A stretch of 64,000 nt of DNA from an uncultured Sunxiuqinia sp. (GCF_963678245.1 NZ_OY782767.1:744001-808000); one strand, 5' to 3'. Counted from the stretch's first letter, positions 29,125-38,628 are shown. Notes: generated by a model from the letters alone, not told the origin. Translations and numbers: made by a program.

Positions 29125-29619
29125 ATGTCCTTCGTCCTTTTTATATCTTTTCTGATCCTATTGCGCCTGAGTGAATTACTGATAGCCAGGAGGAATGAAA
29201 TCTGGCTTCGGGAAAATGGAGCGGTTGAATACGGTAAAAAGCATTATCCATTTATTGTGCTGCTTCACCTTGGGTTTATGCTGTCGTTGGTCATCGAATA
29301 TTTGTTAAAGCCGACAGAAACACCTGATTACTTCTTGCTAGCTTTATTTCTGGCACTAATTGCGGTTAAAATGCACATCATCTATTCCCTGGGTAGGTAC
29401 TGGAATACCAAAATACTTCACATATCCGGCGTTCCATTGGTCAGAAAAGGACTTTATAAATATTTTAAACACCCAAACTACTTCATTGTAATAAGCGAAA
29501 TTGCTGTTATACCTTTGATTTTTCATTTGTATGTGACTGCAATTGTTTTTTCGGTGCTGAATGCAATTATGCTGTTCATAAGAATTAAAGCAGAGAATAA
29601 AATATTGAAGCAGGCGTAG
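29125..29619 (+). CDS. isoprenylcysteine carboxyl methyltransferase-like membrane protein
   Basis: 164 aa, four to five membrane helices with the ICMT/PEMT core: LGRYWNTKILHISGVPLV, RKGLYKYFKHPNYFIV (the SAM-binding RHPxY-type motif, here KHPNY) and a terminal RIKAENKIL. Coupled to the type III PKS (3-bp gap). In the Bacillus counterpart, BpsB, the enzyme O-methylates alkylpyrones, and the same is the best guess here. Confidence 0.88.
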   Translation: MSFVLFISFLILLRLSELLIARRNEIWLRENGAVEYGKKHYPFIVLLHLGFMLSLVIEYLLKPTETPDYFLLALFLALIAVKMHIIYSLGRYWNTKILHISGVPLVRKGLYKYFKHPNYFIVISEIAVIPLIFHLYVTAIVFSVLNAIMLFIRIKAENKILKQA

Positions 29620-29677
29620 TTGCACGCCCCACTTATTCTATTTGTTGAGGAGGAACACGCACGATCAGCTTGGGAAA

Positions 29678-29706
29678 TTGTCGTTTGTTAAGCTTTATTA
29701 TTTTTG
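29678..29706 (+). promoter_or_regulatory. promoter of the HAD phosphatase gene
   Basis: TTG (29678-29680), 18 bp, then TATTTTTG (29699-29706): a full match to the Bacteroidota promoter consensus, ending 19 bp before the ATG at 29726. It separates this gene transcriptionally from the PKS operon and rules out the longer frame starting at 29642. Confidence 0.75.
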
Positions 29707-29725
29707 CAGCTCAAAAAGAGAGTTT

Positions 29726-30181
29726 ATGAAGCTTTTCGTGTTCGATTTAGATTATACACTGTGGAATGCCGGTGATACGTGGTGCGACTGTACAACTCCA
29801 CCTTATTATTGGAGCAACGGTAATTTGTTGGATCAGGCAGGGCGTAGGCTGCGTTTGTATGACGATGTGCCTGACATTTTGGGTAAGCTAAAAGGTAGCG
29901 GAAAGATGATTGCCGCTGCATCGAGAACAGAAGCGCCGGATTGGGCAGCGCAACTACTTCAGTTGTTCAGTATTGATCACTATTTTGATGCACAGGAGAT
30001 ATACCCCGGAGATAAATTCAAGCATCTCTCCCGAATTCTGAAACAGACGAATACGCACAAGAAAGATGTCGTGTTTTTCGATGATGAATACCGCAATGTT
30101 AGCGATATTCGGTCCATGGGAATTGAAGCCGTATTTGTTGACGACGGACTAAACTGGGAACTGGTAAAGCCTTATTTATAA
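29726..30181 (+). CDS. HAD phosphatase, MDP-1 (magnesium-dependent phosphatase) type
   Basis: 151 aa from the ATG at 29726, supported by the promoter. Nucleophile motif FDLDYTLWNAGDTW (Asp7, Asp9), motif II IAAASRTEAPDWA, and motif IV in VVFFDDEYRNV. Matches the MDP-1 branch, which lacks a cap domain and dephosphorylates sugar phosphates or protein phosphotyrosine in vitro. Substrate unknown. Convergent with the Nif11-like gene. Confidence 0.9.
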   Translation: MKLFVFDLDYTLWNAGDTWCDCTTPPYYWSNGNLLDQAGRRLRLYDDVPDILGKLKGSGKMIAAASRTEAPDWAAQLLQLFSIDHYFDAQEIYPGDKFKHLSRILKQTNTHKKDVVFFDDEYRNVSDIRSMGIEAVFVDDGLNWELVKPYL

Positions 30182-30211
30182 AACCTTGTCGGGCTTCAAA
30201 GCCAACGAGAG

Positions 30212-30454
30212 TTATTGATTTAATGACATGCGAAACCACATGGCCGTCTGCATCAAACGGTTGGCTTCTTCCTCAAACTGGCATTTCACATGCATCATGT
30301 TTACTGATTCCTCAAACTCTTCGACATCAAACTCGTAGCCAAGCTCAGTTAATTGCTGAATCAATTCATTTCCAGGAGTTTTGTTCACCACTTTTCGAAG
30401 TTCCGGATCGACCTGCGATTCGCGGATAAATTTCATTGCATTATTAATAGCCAT
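30212..30454 (-). CDS. Nif11-domain-like small protein
   Basis: 80 aa. The first 50 residues match the pattern of the Nif11 domain (AMKFIRESQVDPELRKVVN then ELGYEFDVEEFEE). In many bacteria Nif11-like sequences serve as leaders of ribosomally made peptides, but here there is no Gly-Gly cleavage site, no Cys-rich core (the single Cys is in HVKCQFEE), and no maturation enzyme nearby. Compact, acidic; role unknown. Confidence 0.65.
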   Translation of the reverse strand: MAINNAMKFIRESQVDPELRKVVNKTPGNELIQQLTELGYEFDVEEFEESVNMMHVKCQFEEEANRLMQTAMWFRMSLNQ

Positions 30455-30640
30455 TGTATTTTCGTTTTTTTGTTTCCTAAAAATTCAATATTTCCACGAG
30501 ATATAAAATCATTTTCTGTCTGAAAGGTGAAAATTTATTCAAACTTTAATGTTTGCCCCTTGATGAACGAAGATTACATTAGCCACAAACCAGTCAAAAT
30601 TGGATAAAACTACTATCTTCGTTAGCCAAATTTTCAGGAC

Positions 30641-32770
30641 ATGAATGCACAACTTATACAGCGGATTGCTGATCAACTTCAAATCCGGGTTAATCAGGTA
30701 GAAAACACCATCAAGTTGTTGGATGAAGGGGCAACTGTACCTTTTATTTCGCGCTACCGGAAAGAGATGACCGGAAGTTTGGATGAAGTACAGATTGGTG
30801 ATATTAAAGACGAAAAGGCCCGGCTGGAAGAGCTGATCAAACGTAAAGAGACCATTCTGAAAACGATTGATGAGCAGGATTTGTTGACCCCGGAATTGAA
30901 AGACCGGATTGACATTTGTTTTGATGCAACGGAGTTGGAAGATATTTACTTGCCCTACAAGCCCAAGCGAAAAACGAAGGCTTCGGTGGCTCGCGAAAAA
31001 GGGCTGGAGCCACTGGCTAAAATCATTATGAAACAACAGGAGCGCGATGTAGAGAGTCGTGCAAATGCTTTTGTAAATGATGAAGTTGATTCGGTAGACG
31101 ATGCGCTGGCCGGTGCGCGTGATATTATTGCCGAGTGGGTGAATGAAAATGAAAAGGCCCGGAATATGGTGCGCCGGGCTTTCGAATTGGGTGCAACAAT
31201 CAGGAGCAAGCTGGTTAAAGGCAAAGAGCTTGAAGGTGAAAAATACCGCGATTATTTCGAGTGGGAAGAGCCTTTGAGAAGATGTCCTTCGCACCGGCTG
31301 CTAGCTATGCGAAGAGGAGAACACGAGGGCTTTTTGCGCATTTCCATTGCGCCGGACGAAGAAGATATTTTAGAGCGATTGAACCGTTTTTTTGTACGCT
31401 CGCAAAATGAATGTGGGGAGCAAATTCAGCTCGCTGTAAAAGATAGCTACAAGCGATTGCTATCGTCGGCTATTGAAACTGAATTTGCACAAGCCTCCAG
31501 GCAGAAAGCTGATCAGGATGCCATTCAGGTATTTGCAGAAAATCTTCGTCAGCTGTTGCTTGCCGCACCGCTCGGTCAGAAGCGGGTGTTAGCGGTTGAT
31601 CCGGGATATCGTACCGGTTGTAAAGTGGTGTGCTTGGATGAACAGGGAAATTTGTTGCACAACGAAACCATCTATCCGCATAAACCGCAGGAGCAAACTA
31701 AGCAAGCAGCCCGGAAAATTACTTCGCTGGTAGGTGCCTACCAAATAGAGGCGGTTGCCATCGGCAATGGAACGGCCAGTCGCGAGACCGAGCACTTCAT
31801 TAAAAAATTGCGTTATGATCGTGATATTAAAGTATTTGTTGTTTCCGAAGATGGAGCATCGGTTTATTCTGCTTCAAAAGTTGCCCGCGAAGAGTTTCCG
31901 AGTTACGATGTCACCGTGCGCGGGGCGGTTTCTATTGGCCGTCGTTTACTGGATCCCCTGGCCGAATTGGTGAAGATTGATCCGAAATCGATTGGAGTGG
32001 GGCAGTACCAGCATGATGTTGATCAAAAATTACTTAAAAATAGTTTGGATACGGTTGTTGAATCGGCCGTTAACTCGGTTGGAGTAAACGTAAATACAGC
32101 TTCTAAACATTTACTGACCTACATTTCGGGATTGGGTCCGCAATTGGCGCAGAATGTAGTTGATTACCGGAAAGAAAATGGTGCGTTCAATTCCAGAAAG
32201 GAGTTGATGAAAGTCCCACGGATGGGAGCAAAAGCGTTTGAACAAGCTGCCGGGTTCCTGCGTATTTCTGATGCAAAAAATCCGCTGGACAACACCGCTG
32301 TACACCCCGAATCTTACCACGTGGTAAAACAAATGGCTAAAGATTTAAATTGTTTGGTAACAGAATTAATAACAACCGAAGAAAAACAAAAAGAGATTGT
32401 GCTAGAAAAATATATTTCTGAATCGATTGGTCTACCGACTTTAAAAGATATTCAGAACGAACTGGCTAAACCCGGACGTGATCCTCGTAAAAATATCAAA
32501 GTGTTCGAATTTGCCCCGGGGATTTATAAAATTGAAGATCTGCAGGAGGGCATGGTGCTCCCCGGAATTGTGACCAATATTACCAAGTTTGGAGCTTTTG
32601 TTGATGTGGGAGTTAAACAAGACGGACTGGTTCATATTTCGCAATTAGCCAATCGTTTTGTGAGCGACCCTAATGAGGTCGTCAAATTACACGAGCACGT
32701 GAACGTTAAAGTAACCGAGGTTGATATCGCTCGCAAGCGAATTCAGTTGAGCTTGAAAGATGTTGAGTAG
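30641..32770 (+). CDS. Tex family S1 RNA-binding protein
   Basis: 709 aa. Tex core: N-terminal helical region with LLDEGATVPFISRYRKEMTG, YqgF-like domain (VLAVDPGYRTGCKVVCLD), helix-hairpin-helix region (YISGLGPQLAQNVVDYR), and C-terminal S1 domain (GMVLPGIVTNITKFGAFVDVG to VDIARKRIQLSLKD). Acts with RNA polymerase or ribosome-associated RNA; conserved throughout bacteria. Upstream, TATCTTCG (30614-30621) is a one-mismatch -7 element 20 bp before the ATG. Monocistronic. Confidence 0.97.
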   Translation: MNAQLIQRIADQLQIRVNQVENTIKLLDEGATVPFISRYRKEMTGSLDEVQIGDIKDEKARLEELIKRKETILKTIDEQDLLTPELKDRIDICFDATELEDIYLPYKPKRKTKASVAREKGLEPLAKIIMKQQERDVESRANAFVNDEVDSVDDALAGARDIIAEWVNENEKARNMVRRAFELGATIRSKLVKGKELEGEKYRDYFEWEEPLRRCPSHRLLAMRRGEHEGFLRISIAPDEEDILERLNRFFVRSQNECGEQIQLAVKDSYKRLLSSAIETEFAQASRQKADQDAIQVFAENLRQLLLAAPLGQKRVLAVDPGYRTGCKVVCLDEQGNLLHNETIYPHKPQEQTKQAARKITSLVGAYQIEAVAIGNGTASRETEHFIKKLRYDRDIKVFVVSEDGASVYSASKVAREEFPSYDVTVRGAVSIGRRLLDPLAELVKIDPKSIGVGQYQHDVDQKLLKNSLDTVVESAVNSVGVNVNTASKHLLTYISGLGPQLAQNVVDYRKENGAFNSRKELMKVPRMGAKAFEQAAGFLRISDAKNPLDNTAVHPESYHVVKQMAKDLNCLVTELITTEEKQKEIVLEKYISESIGLPTLKDIQNELAKPGRDPRKNIKVFEFAPGIYKIEDLQEGMVLPGIVTNITKFGAFVDVGVKQDGLVHISQLANRFVSDPNEVVKLHEHVNVKVTEVDIARKRIQLSLKDVE

Positions 32771-32886
32771 GCTGAAGTGGATTTGTTACACCGGAGAAAA
32801 AATACAAGTTTTGCGGTACTTTTTCTTAGTCTTATTTATTTAGAGGTGTTTCAGCGTTCTTTTTGTTTAGCGCGGAAGTCTGATGC

Positions 32887-32963
32887 GCCATCGTGCCGAG
32901 CCCCAATTCCATAAGGAATAAGCTTTCTGCCATCGTGCTGAAGAACAATTCCATTTAGAATAA
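32887..32963. repeat. two 35-bp imperfect direct repeats, 42-bp period
   Basis: Units at 32887-32921 and 32929-32963 share the pattern GCCATCGTGC-n-GA-n4-CAATTCCAT-n3-GAATAA; 27 of 35 positions are identical by eye. Spacing is 42 bp, exactly twice the 21-bp period of the repeats about 60 bp further on. Confidence 0.7.
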
Positions 32964-33020
32964 TAGATATTTTCTATGGGGCTGAGGCTATTTTATAGGT
33001 AATTACTATGATTTCAGGGA

Positions 33021-33059
33021 GAATAGTCTTGCTGCACTTTGGAATAGTCTTGCTGCACT
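33021..33059. repeat. tandem 21-bp repeat, two units
   Basis: GAATAGTCTTGCTGCACT occurs at 33021-33038 and, identically, at 33042-33059 (period 21 bp). The multiple-of-three period could mean a remnant of a repetitive coding sequence, but no open frame runs through. Confidence 0.8.
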
Positions 33060-33311
33060 GTGTCAGAAAACCTCTGCGCTATGGAATAAGAGCAGAATAA
33101 AATAATTTCCGAAATTTGTTTCCAGAGAGGTGTTTTAATTGGAGTATGTGTCAGGCAGATTCTAAAGCTATGCTGGAACAATGTCGTGACGGTGCATGAC
33201 TGTTTGACCCCCAGCTTTCCTGTAGTTGAAATAGCTTACGAGTACTGCCTGATCAAAGAACAAGTAAAGGGAACCAAAAAGACATGAAAACCAAAAATCG
33301 TTGTTTTAGAA

Positions 33312-33521
33312 TCAGGCTCCTTCTTCGGGAATAACCGCCCAGCAAATAAGATAGATAAGAAGCCCCGGGAAACCAGCGCTTACCACTGATAGTACCACAT
33401 AAATAACTCTCAAAAGAGTTGGGTCCATGTTGAAGTACTCGGCAAATCCGGCGACAATTCCCGCAATCATCTTATTTGATGATCTTGTTAATCGCTTTTT
33501 TGTAGATGGTAAATTTTCCAT
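33312..33521 (-). CDS. PspC domain membrane protein
   Basis: 69 aa. A PspC domain: RLTRSSNKMIAGIVAGFAEY, NMDPTLLRVIYVVLSVV, one membrane helix pair ending PGLLIYLICWAVIPEE. Small single-domain version common in the phylum, related to envelope-stress proteins. Its start codon overlaps the stop of the upstream gene (TAATG at 33521), so it is translated with it. Confidence 0.9.
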   Translation of the reverse strand: MENLPSTKKRLTRSSNKMIAGIVAGFAEYFNMDPTLLRVIYVVLSVVSAGFPGLLIYLICWAVIPEEGA

Positions 33522-33775
33522 TAGTCGTTCTCTTCGTCGTCAAACAAATTTTCCTGATTTTCAAATTCAGCTTCCAGATATTCCTCAGCTTCTTCTAAAA
33601 GTTGCTTAATTAACGCGTCAGAATCCGGTTTGTCACTGTACCAGTGAACAACCTGATTCGACCAGAAATCTTCGATGTCGCTTTCAACAATAAATTTTGG
33701 TTCTTCATTGTGAACGACAAAAATGGTATCCGGTGTTTCCTGAGAATTGTCGGCAAGTAAGAATTTTGGTAACAT
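33521..33775 (-). CDS. conserved acidic hypothetical protein
   Basis: 84 aa from the ATG at 33775. N-terminal half MLPKFLLADNSQETPDT and FVVHNEEPKFIVE reads as beta strands; the C-terminal third (LLEEAEEYLEAEFENQENL) is a very acidic helix. No membrane segment. Coupled to PspC by the overlapping stop/start TAATG. A minus-strand TAAATTTG element (33802-33809) 27 bp upstream may be its promoter. Function unknown. Confidence 0.75.
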   Translation of the reverse strand: MLPKFLLADNSQETPDTIFVVHNEEPKFIVESDIEDFWSNQVVHWYSDKPDSDALIKQLLEEAEEYLEAEFENQENLFDDEEND

Positions 33776-33978
33776 AGCTTTTCCTGTTAATAGTTTCAAG
33801 GCAAATTTATGGAAAAAACTGATTTAAATGCTGAATCCCAATAGTTTTTGCAATTAAATTATTTGAAATAAATTCTGCCATTCTGCTGTCAATTTCAAAA
33901 ATATGCTGCAATTCTGCTTTTAAATTTTAACAAAAGGATTTGAAGTGTTATTTTAGCTTGCTCATATAAGCAGCTAAA

Positions 33979-35655
33979 ATGAATAGACTTAACGACATTC
34001 TGACCCAGATAGACGGCTATATTGGGGGTAGTCAGTGGTTTGTGTTTTTATTATTAGGTACAGGACTCTTTTTTACCATCTATTTACGGTTTCCACAATT
34101 CCGGTATTTAAAGCCTGCTTTCCGCATTGTTCGAGGAAAATTCGATCGTGAAGGAGATGTTGGTGACACTTCCCACTTTCAGGCGTTGATGACTGCGTTG
34201 TCGGGAACGGTTGGAACGGGTAATATTGCCGGTGTAGCCTTGGCAATTCACCTTGGCGGGCCTGCGGCTCTTTTTTGGATGTGGGTAACGGCCTTGCTCG
34301 GAATGACGCTCAAGTTTGTTGAAGTAAGCATTTCACACAAATATAGAGAGAAGGCCGAAGATGGCACAATTGCCGGCGGCCCGATGTATTATATGAGAAA
34401 CCGCTTAAATATGAAGTGGTTAGCTGTAATTTTTGCCGTTGCTACTATCTTTTCATCTTTCGGAACGGGAAACCTACCTCAGATAAATTCAATTTCAAAC
34501 TCCATTTTCGCTACGTTTGGAATTAACAAGATACTTACTGGAGCTGTTTTATCTATTCTGCTGGGCTTTGTAATTATTGGCGGCATAAAACGAATAGCAA
34601 AAGTAACATCCCGCCTGGTGCCTTTAATGGCCATCATTTATTTTCTGGGTGCCATGGCTGTTATTCTTTTCAACTACGAAAACATTATCCCTTCATTTAT
34701 CTCAATCTTTAGCGATTTGTTTACAGGTACGTCTGCCGCCGGCGGATTTTTGGGTGCAGGTTTTTCGTTTGCATTTAATCGCGGAGTAAATCGTGGCTTA
34801 TTTTCAAATGAAGCAGGGCAGGGATCGGCACCTATTGCTCATGCTACAGCACGTGCTCACGAACCGATTTCCGAAGGATTAGTTGCCTTGTTGGGGCCTT
34901 TTATTGATACCATTATCATTTGCACACTTACCGGCTTGGTCATCCTTTCGTCTGGCGTTTGGAGTAAAAAAATTGATAATCAGTTTCAGGATGCTGACAT
35001 TCAGATATTGGCAGGTCAATACGATGAACATGATACAGCAGATCGCGAGAAGCTGGCTAACTTTCTGCAGGAGAAAGCTGACCTCCCGTTGTATTCAGGA
35101 AGTATTGAGGTGGCTGATGGTGTTATTCAAAGCGAAGTTACCGTTTTGCATTCCCGCTCTGTTGCTGATGATGTTCTGGTGTCAAAGGATGGTAATCAGT
35201 TTACAGGAACTGTTGTGGTTGTTAATGGAAATATTGCGAACGCTGAAGAAGTTGTACTCACCGGAAAATCACTTATTCACAGTGCGCCACTAACCACTGA
35301 AGCTTTTACAAAAAGTTGGTTTGGATCGTACGGACGTTATATCGTGTCTATTGGACTATTACTTTTTGCTTTTTCAACAGCAATTTCCTGGTCATATTAC
35401 GGAGACCGGGCCGTCAACTTTCTATTTGGAATGAAAGGTGAAATTTATTTTCGCATCGTCTATGTTATTGGATTTTTCTTTGCCTCTTTTACTGATACCA
35501 CACTTATTTGGACAATTTCAGGGATTACAATTGTCATCATGACTGTTCCTAACCTAATCGGAATCTTGTTGTTGCGCAAAGAGATGAAGTCTGAAGTAAA
35601 AAACTTCTGGAAAGAGTATGCTGAAGTTTTTAAAGAAGATAAGAAGTATTCTTGA
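33979..35655 (+). CDS. alanine or glycine:cation symporter (AGCS family)
   Basis: 558 aa, sodium-coupled amino acid importer. Family motifs: [60 protein letters not shown]. The usual length is about 450; here an extra segment of about 110 residues (330-440), hydrophilic and beta-rich ([32 protein letters not shown]), is inserted in the loop after [12 protein letters not shown] and before the final helices. The transport core around it is complete. It is unlinked to its neighbours except the receiver gene 40 bp downstream, which has its own -7 element. Confidence 0.93.
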   Translation: MNRLNDILTQIDGYIGGSQWFVFLLLGTGLFFTIYLRFPQFRYLKPAFRIVRGKFDREGDVGDTSHFQALMTALSGTVGTGNIAGVALAIHLGGPAALFWMWVTALLGMTLKFVEVSISHKYREKAEDGTIAGGPMYYMRNRLNMKWLAVIFAVATIFSSFGTGNLPQINSISNSIFATFGINKILTGAVLSILLGFVIIGGIKRIAKVTSRLVPLMAIIYFLGAMAVILFNYENIIPSFISIFSDLFTGTSAAGGFLGAGFSFAFNRGVNRGLFSNEAGQGSAPIAHATARAHEPISEGLVALLGPFIDTIIICTLTGLVILSSGVWSKKIDNQFQDADIQILAGQYDEHDTADREKLANFLQEKADLPLYSGSIEVADGVIQSEVTVLHSRSVADDVLVSKDGNQFTGTVVVVNGNIANAEEVVLTGKSLIHSAPLTTEAFTKSWFGSYGRYIVSIGLLLFAFSTAISWSYYGDRAVNFLFGMKGEIYFRIVYVIGFFFASFTDTTLIWTISGITIVIMTVPNLIGILLLRKEMKSEVKNFWKEYAEVFKEDKKYS

Positions 35656-35666
35656 TTTAACTTATT

Positions 35667-35674
35667 TATATTTG
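35667..35674 (+). promoter_or_regulatory. -7 element before the receiver gene
   Basis: TATATTTG matches TAnnTTTG and lies 21 bp before the ATG at 35696. The nearest TTG (35652-35654) is only 12 bp away, shorter than usual. Confidence 0.5.
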
Positions 35675-35695
35675 TTACTCTCTTTTAAATGAAAT

Positions 35696-36085
35696 ATGGA
35701 AATTGACCTTAAAAAAATATCACTCTTGGTTGTTGATGACAGCTCAATTAATCAACGAGTTGTCGCGATGTCATTACGAAACACCATCGAAGATATTGAT
35801 GTTGCAAGTGATGGATTGGAAGCATTTGAAAAATATTGTGCAAAGCAATACGATGTCATCATAATGGATGGCCGTATGCCAGTGATGGATGGATATGAAT
35901 CAACCAGAAAGATCAGACAATTTGAGATTGATCAAGGTATTGACAAGAAATCTACGATCATTGCGCTAACAGGGAGTGATACTGATGAAGAATCAAAAAA
36001 TTGCATAGATTCAGGAATGAACGCGTCATTATTGAAGCCTTTTCGGTTAACCCAATTTTTGGATATTCTGAAAGAAATTAGTTGA
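35696..36085 (+). CDS. single-domain response regulator
   Basis: 129 aa, receiver only. Asp14/Asp15 acidic pocket, Asp58 phospho-acceptor (VIIMDGRMPVMDGYE), Thr92 (IIALTGSD) and Lys114 (LLKPF). The sequence resembles the receiver domains of hybrid kinases rather than CheY. No kinase adjoins it, so its partner lies elsewhere. MutS2 follows under its own promoter. Confidence 0.94.
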   Translation: MEIDLKKISLLVVDDSSINQRVVAMSLRNTIEDIDVASDGLEAFEKYCAKQYDVIIMDGRMPVMDGYESTRKIRQFEIDQGIDKKSTIIALTGSDTDEESKNCIDSGMNASLLKPFRLTQFLDILKEIS

Positions 36086-36088
36086 TCT

Positions 36089-36120
36089 TTGTTATTTCAC
36101 CCCGCAACTTCCTATTTTTG
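36089..36120 (+). promoter_or_regulatory. promoter of mutS2
   Basis: TTG (36089-36091), 21-bp spacer, TATTTTTG (36113-36120); the -7 element ends 15 bp before the ATG at 36136. The -33 box sits just after the stop codon of the receiver gene. Confidence 0.75.
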
Positions 36121-36135
36121 CCGAACAATTGAAAA

Positions 36136-38625
36136 ATGATGGTGAAAATATATCCTCAAAATTTTGAACCAAAGATTGGATTTGATCGGGTTCGGGCTTT
36201 GTTAAAAAGCAATTGTTTAGGCGAACTTGGAAAAGCTCGTGTAGATGAAATTTCATTTTTAACTGATTTTAAAGCGATTCAATTAGAATTGGCTTATGCT
36301 GATGAGTTTGCCAAATTGACTCAAGAGAACGACGCTTTTCCTACTAATTATTATTTCGATTTACGCCAGTCACTATCAAAAATAAAAACCGAAGGTCGTT
36401 TTTTAGAAGTGCTTGAACTGTTTGACCTGAAACGATCATTGGAAACGATTACTGCAATCGTACGGTTTTTAGGCAATCAAAAGGAAGAACTTTATCCGAA
36501 CCTGAAAAAACTAGTGCAACCTGTTCAGGTATTCCCGTATATCAAGGACCGTATTGACCAAATTATTTCACAACATGGAAAGATCAAAGATCAGGCTTCT
36601 CCGGAGCTTGGACGGATCAGACGTGAGTTACTCAATAAGCAAAATAATGTTTCAAAACGGCTGCACAGTATTTTAAGACAAGCACAACGAGATGGTTTGG
36701 TTGATGAAGATACAACTGTTTCAATTCGCGATGGAAGGCCGGTGATTCCGGTCTCTTCGGCAATGAAACGGCGATTAAATGGTATTGTTCACGATGAGTC
36801 GGCAACAGGTAAAACAGCTTATGTTGAACCTTCCGAAGTTGTCGAAATCAACAACGAAATTAGAGAGCTGGAGTACGCAGAAAAGCGCGAAATTGTCCGC
36901 ATTTTGATTGAGTTTTCCGCTGATATTCGTCCTTATCTGGATGAACTTTTTGGTTTGTACGATTTTTTGGGAACGATTGATTTTATACGAGCCAAGGCAC
37001 GTGTTGGTATTCAGATGGAGGCAATCAAACCTGCGATGGAAGGAAAACCACAGCTATTTTGGGAGAAAGCAGTGCACCCACTGTTGAAAATTGCACTGGA
37101 TCGGGAAAAAAGAAAAGTCACTCCACTCAACATTGAATTAAGCGAGGAGAAACATCTCTTGCTAATTTCGGGGCCAAATGCCGGAGGCAAATCGGTTTGT
37201 TTAAAGACGGTAGGATTGTTGCAGTATATGCTTCAGTGCGGATTGTTGATTCCGATTGACGAAACCAGCCGGGTAGGTATTTTCGATCAGCTGTTTATCG
37301 ATATTGGAGATGAACAGTCGATTGAAAATGATTTGAGTACCTACAGTTCACACCTGATGAACATGAAGCACTTTTTAAAATTTACCAACGATAAAACCTT
37401 GGTGTTGATTGATGAATTTGGAACAGGAACTGAACCCATGATTGGCGGGGCAATTGCTGAAGCCATTTTGGATCAATTAAATCAGGAACGAACTTTTGGA
37501 GTGATTACAACACACTATACCAATCTGAAGCACTTTGCCTCGTCAGCCGATGGTATTGAAAACGGAGCGATGCTGTATGATAATCACCGGATGGAACCTT
37601 TATTTCAGTTACAGATTGGGAAACCCGGTAGCTCTTTTGCTTTCGAAATAGCCCGTAAGATTGGCATGCCCGAATCCATTTTGGAGGAGGCAACCAATAA
37701 GGTTGGGAAGGATCACATTAACTTCGACAAACACTTGCGTGATATTGTTCGCGATAAACGTTACTGGGAGTCGAAACGACAGCGAATCCGCAAGGTAGAG
37801 CGCAGCCTGGATGAGCTGGCTGAAAAGTATGAGCTTGATTTGGGCGATTTGTCGAAACAGCGTAAGCAGATTATGGCCGAAGCCAAAGAGGAAGCTTCCC
37901 GTATTTTAGCTGAAGCCAACAAGAAGGTGGAGAATACGATTCGGGAAATTCGTGAAAGTCAAGCTGAAAAGGAAAAGACGAAGGAAATCCGGAAGCAACT
38001 TTCAACCTATAAAGAGCAAGTTAAAGAGGTTGAAAAAGAGGATGATAAATGGATCAACAAGAAGATTAAAAAGCTAAAGGAAAAAGAACAGCGCTGTGAT
38101 AAGCGTCGTCCTGAGAAACCCGAAAAGCAAAAAGCCACTCCGAAAAAAAAGAAGAAAGAACTGGAACCGGGAGATAAAGTAAAAATAGACGGACAAAGCA
38201 CGATTGGTGAAGTTTTGGAGTTGGGAGAAAAAAATGCGGTCGTTGCATTTGGCCAACTACGCACCTCGATTAGTCGCAAAAAGCTACAAAAAGTAAGCAA
38301 TAATGAGGCGAAAAAGGAATTGCGCGGAACGAACCGGACATTGCCCAATGTACATCGAAAGCTATTTGAAAAGCGAAATACATTTAAATCGGAGATTGAT
38401 GTTCGAGGGCAGCGTGCAGAAGAGGCGATCACCAATATTCAAGCATTTCTGGATGAAGCTATAATGCTTGATGTGCGGGAGCTTCGCATACTTCACGGTA
38501 AAGGAAATGGTATTTTACGCGAGATGATCCGTAGTTTTTTGGGAGCCGATCCGGTTGTAAAATCGTACCGCGATGAGCATGTTCAATTTGGTGGTGCAGG
38601 AATTACCATTGTTGAACTGAGTTAG
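36136..38625 (+). CDS. mutS2: endonuclease MutS2
   Basis: 829 aa. MutS core with lever/clamp region, ATPase Walker A GPNAGGKSVCLKT (about 345), STYSSHLMNMKHFL, Walker B LVLIDEFGTGTEP and the conserved TTHYTNLKHFA. Then a charged coiled coil (about 510-670), a KOW-like stretch (PGDKVKIDGQSTIGEVLEL) and a C-terminal Smr nuclease domain (EIDVRGQRAEEAI, RILHGKGNGILREMI). MutS2 lacks the mismatch-recognition domain; known roles are suppression of recombination and rescue of collided ribosomes. Normal length. Confidence 0.97.
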   Translation: MMVKIYPQNFEPKIGFDRVRALLKSNCLGELGKARVDEISFLTDFKAIQLELAYADEFAKLTQENDAFPTNYYFDLRQSLSKIKTEGRFLEVLELFDLKRSLETITAIVRFLGNQKEELYPNLKKLVQPVQVFPYIKDRIDQIISQHGKIKDQASPELGRIRRELLNKQNNVSKRLHSILRQAQRDGLVDEDTTVSIRDGRPVIPVSSAMKRRLNGIVHDESATGKTAYVEPSEVVEINNEIRELEYAEKREIVRILIEFSADIRPYLDELFGLYDFLGTIDFIRAKARVGIQMEAIKPAMEGKPQLFWEKAVHPLLKIALDREKRKVTPLNIELSEEKHLLLISGPNAGGKSVCLKTVGLLQYMLQCGLLIPIDETSRVGIFDQLFIDIGDEQSIENDLSTYSSHLMNMKHFLKFTNDKTLVLIDEFGTGTEPMIGGAIAEAILDQLNQERTFGVITTHYTNLKHFASSADGIENGAMLYDNHRMEPLFQLQIGKPGSSFAFEIARKIGMPESILEEATNKVGKDHINFDKHLRDIVRDKRYWESKRQRIRKVERSLDELAEKYELDLGDLSKQRKQIMAEAKEEASRILAEANKKVENTIREIRESQAEKEKTKEIRKQLSTYKEQVKEVEKEDDKWINKKIKKLKEKEQRCDKRRPEKPEKQKATPKKKKKELEPGDKVKIDGQSTIGEVLELGEKNAVVAFGQLRTSISRKKLQKVSNNEAKKELRGTNRTLPNVHRKLFEKRNTFKSEIDVRGQRAEEAITNIQAFLDEAIMLDVRELRILHGKGNGILREMIRSFLGADPVVKSYRDEHVQFGGAGITIVELS

Positions 38626-38628
38626 TCG

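Larger units (their letters stand above)
32771..33311. other. 541-bp spacer with short direct repeats
   Basis: No gene. It contains two sets of short tandem repeats (32887-32963 and 33021-33059) described separately. It separates Tex from the convergent PspC pair. No strong terminator with a U-run was found. Confidence 0.6.

Noticed and set aside
32887-33059. CRISPR array
   Set aside because: Repeats are few, imperfect and directly tandem, with no unique spacers and no cas genes.
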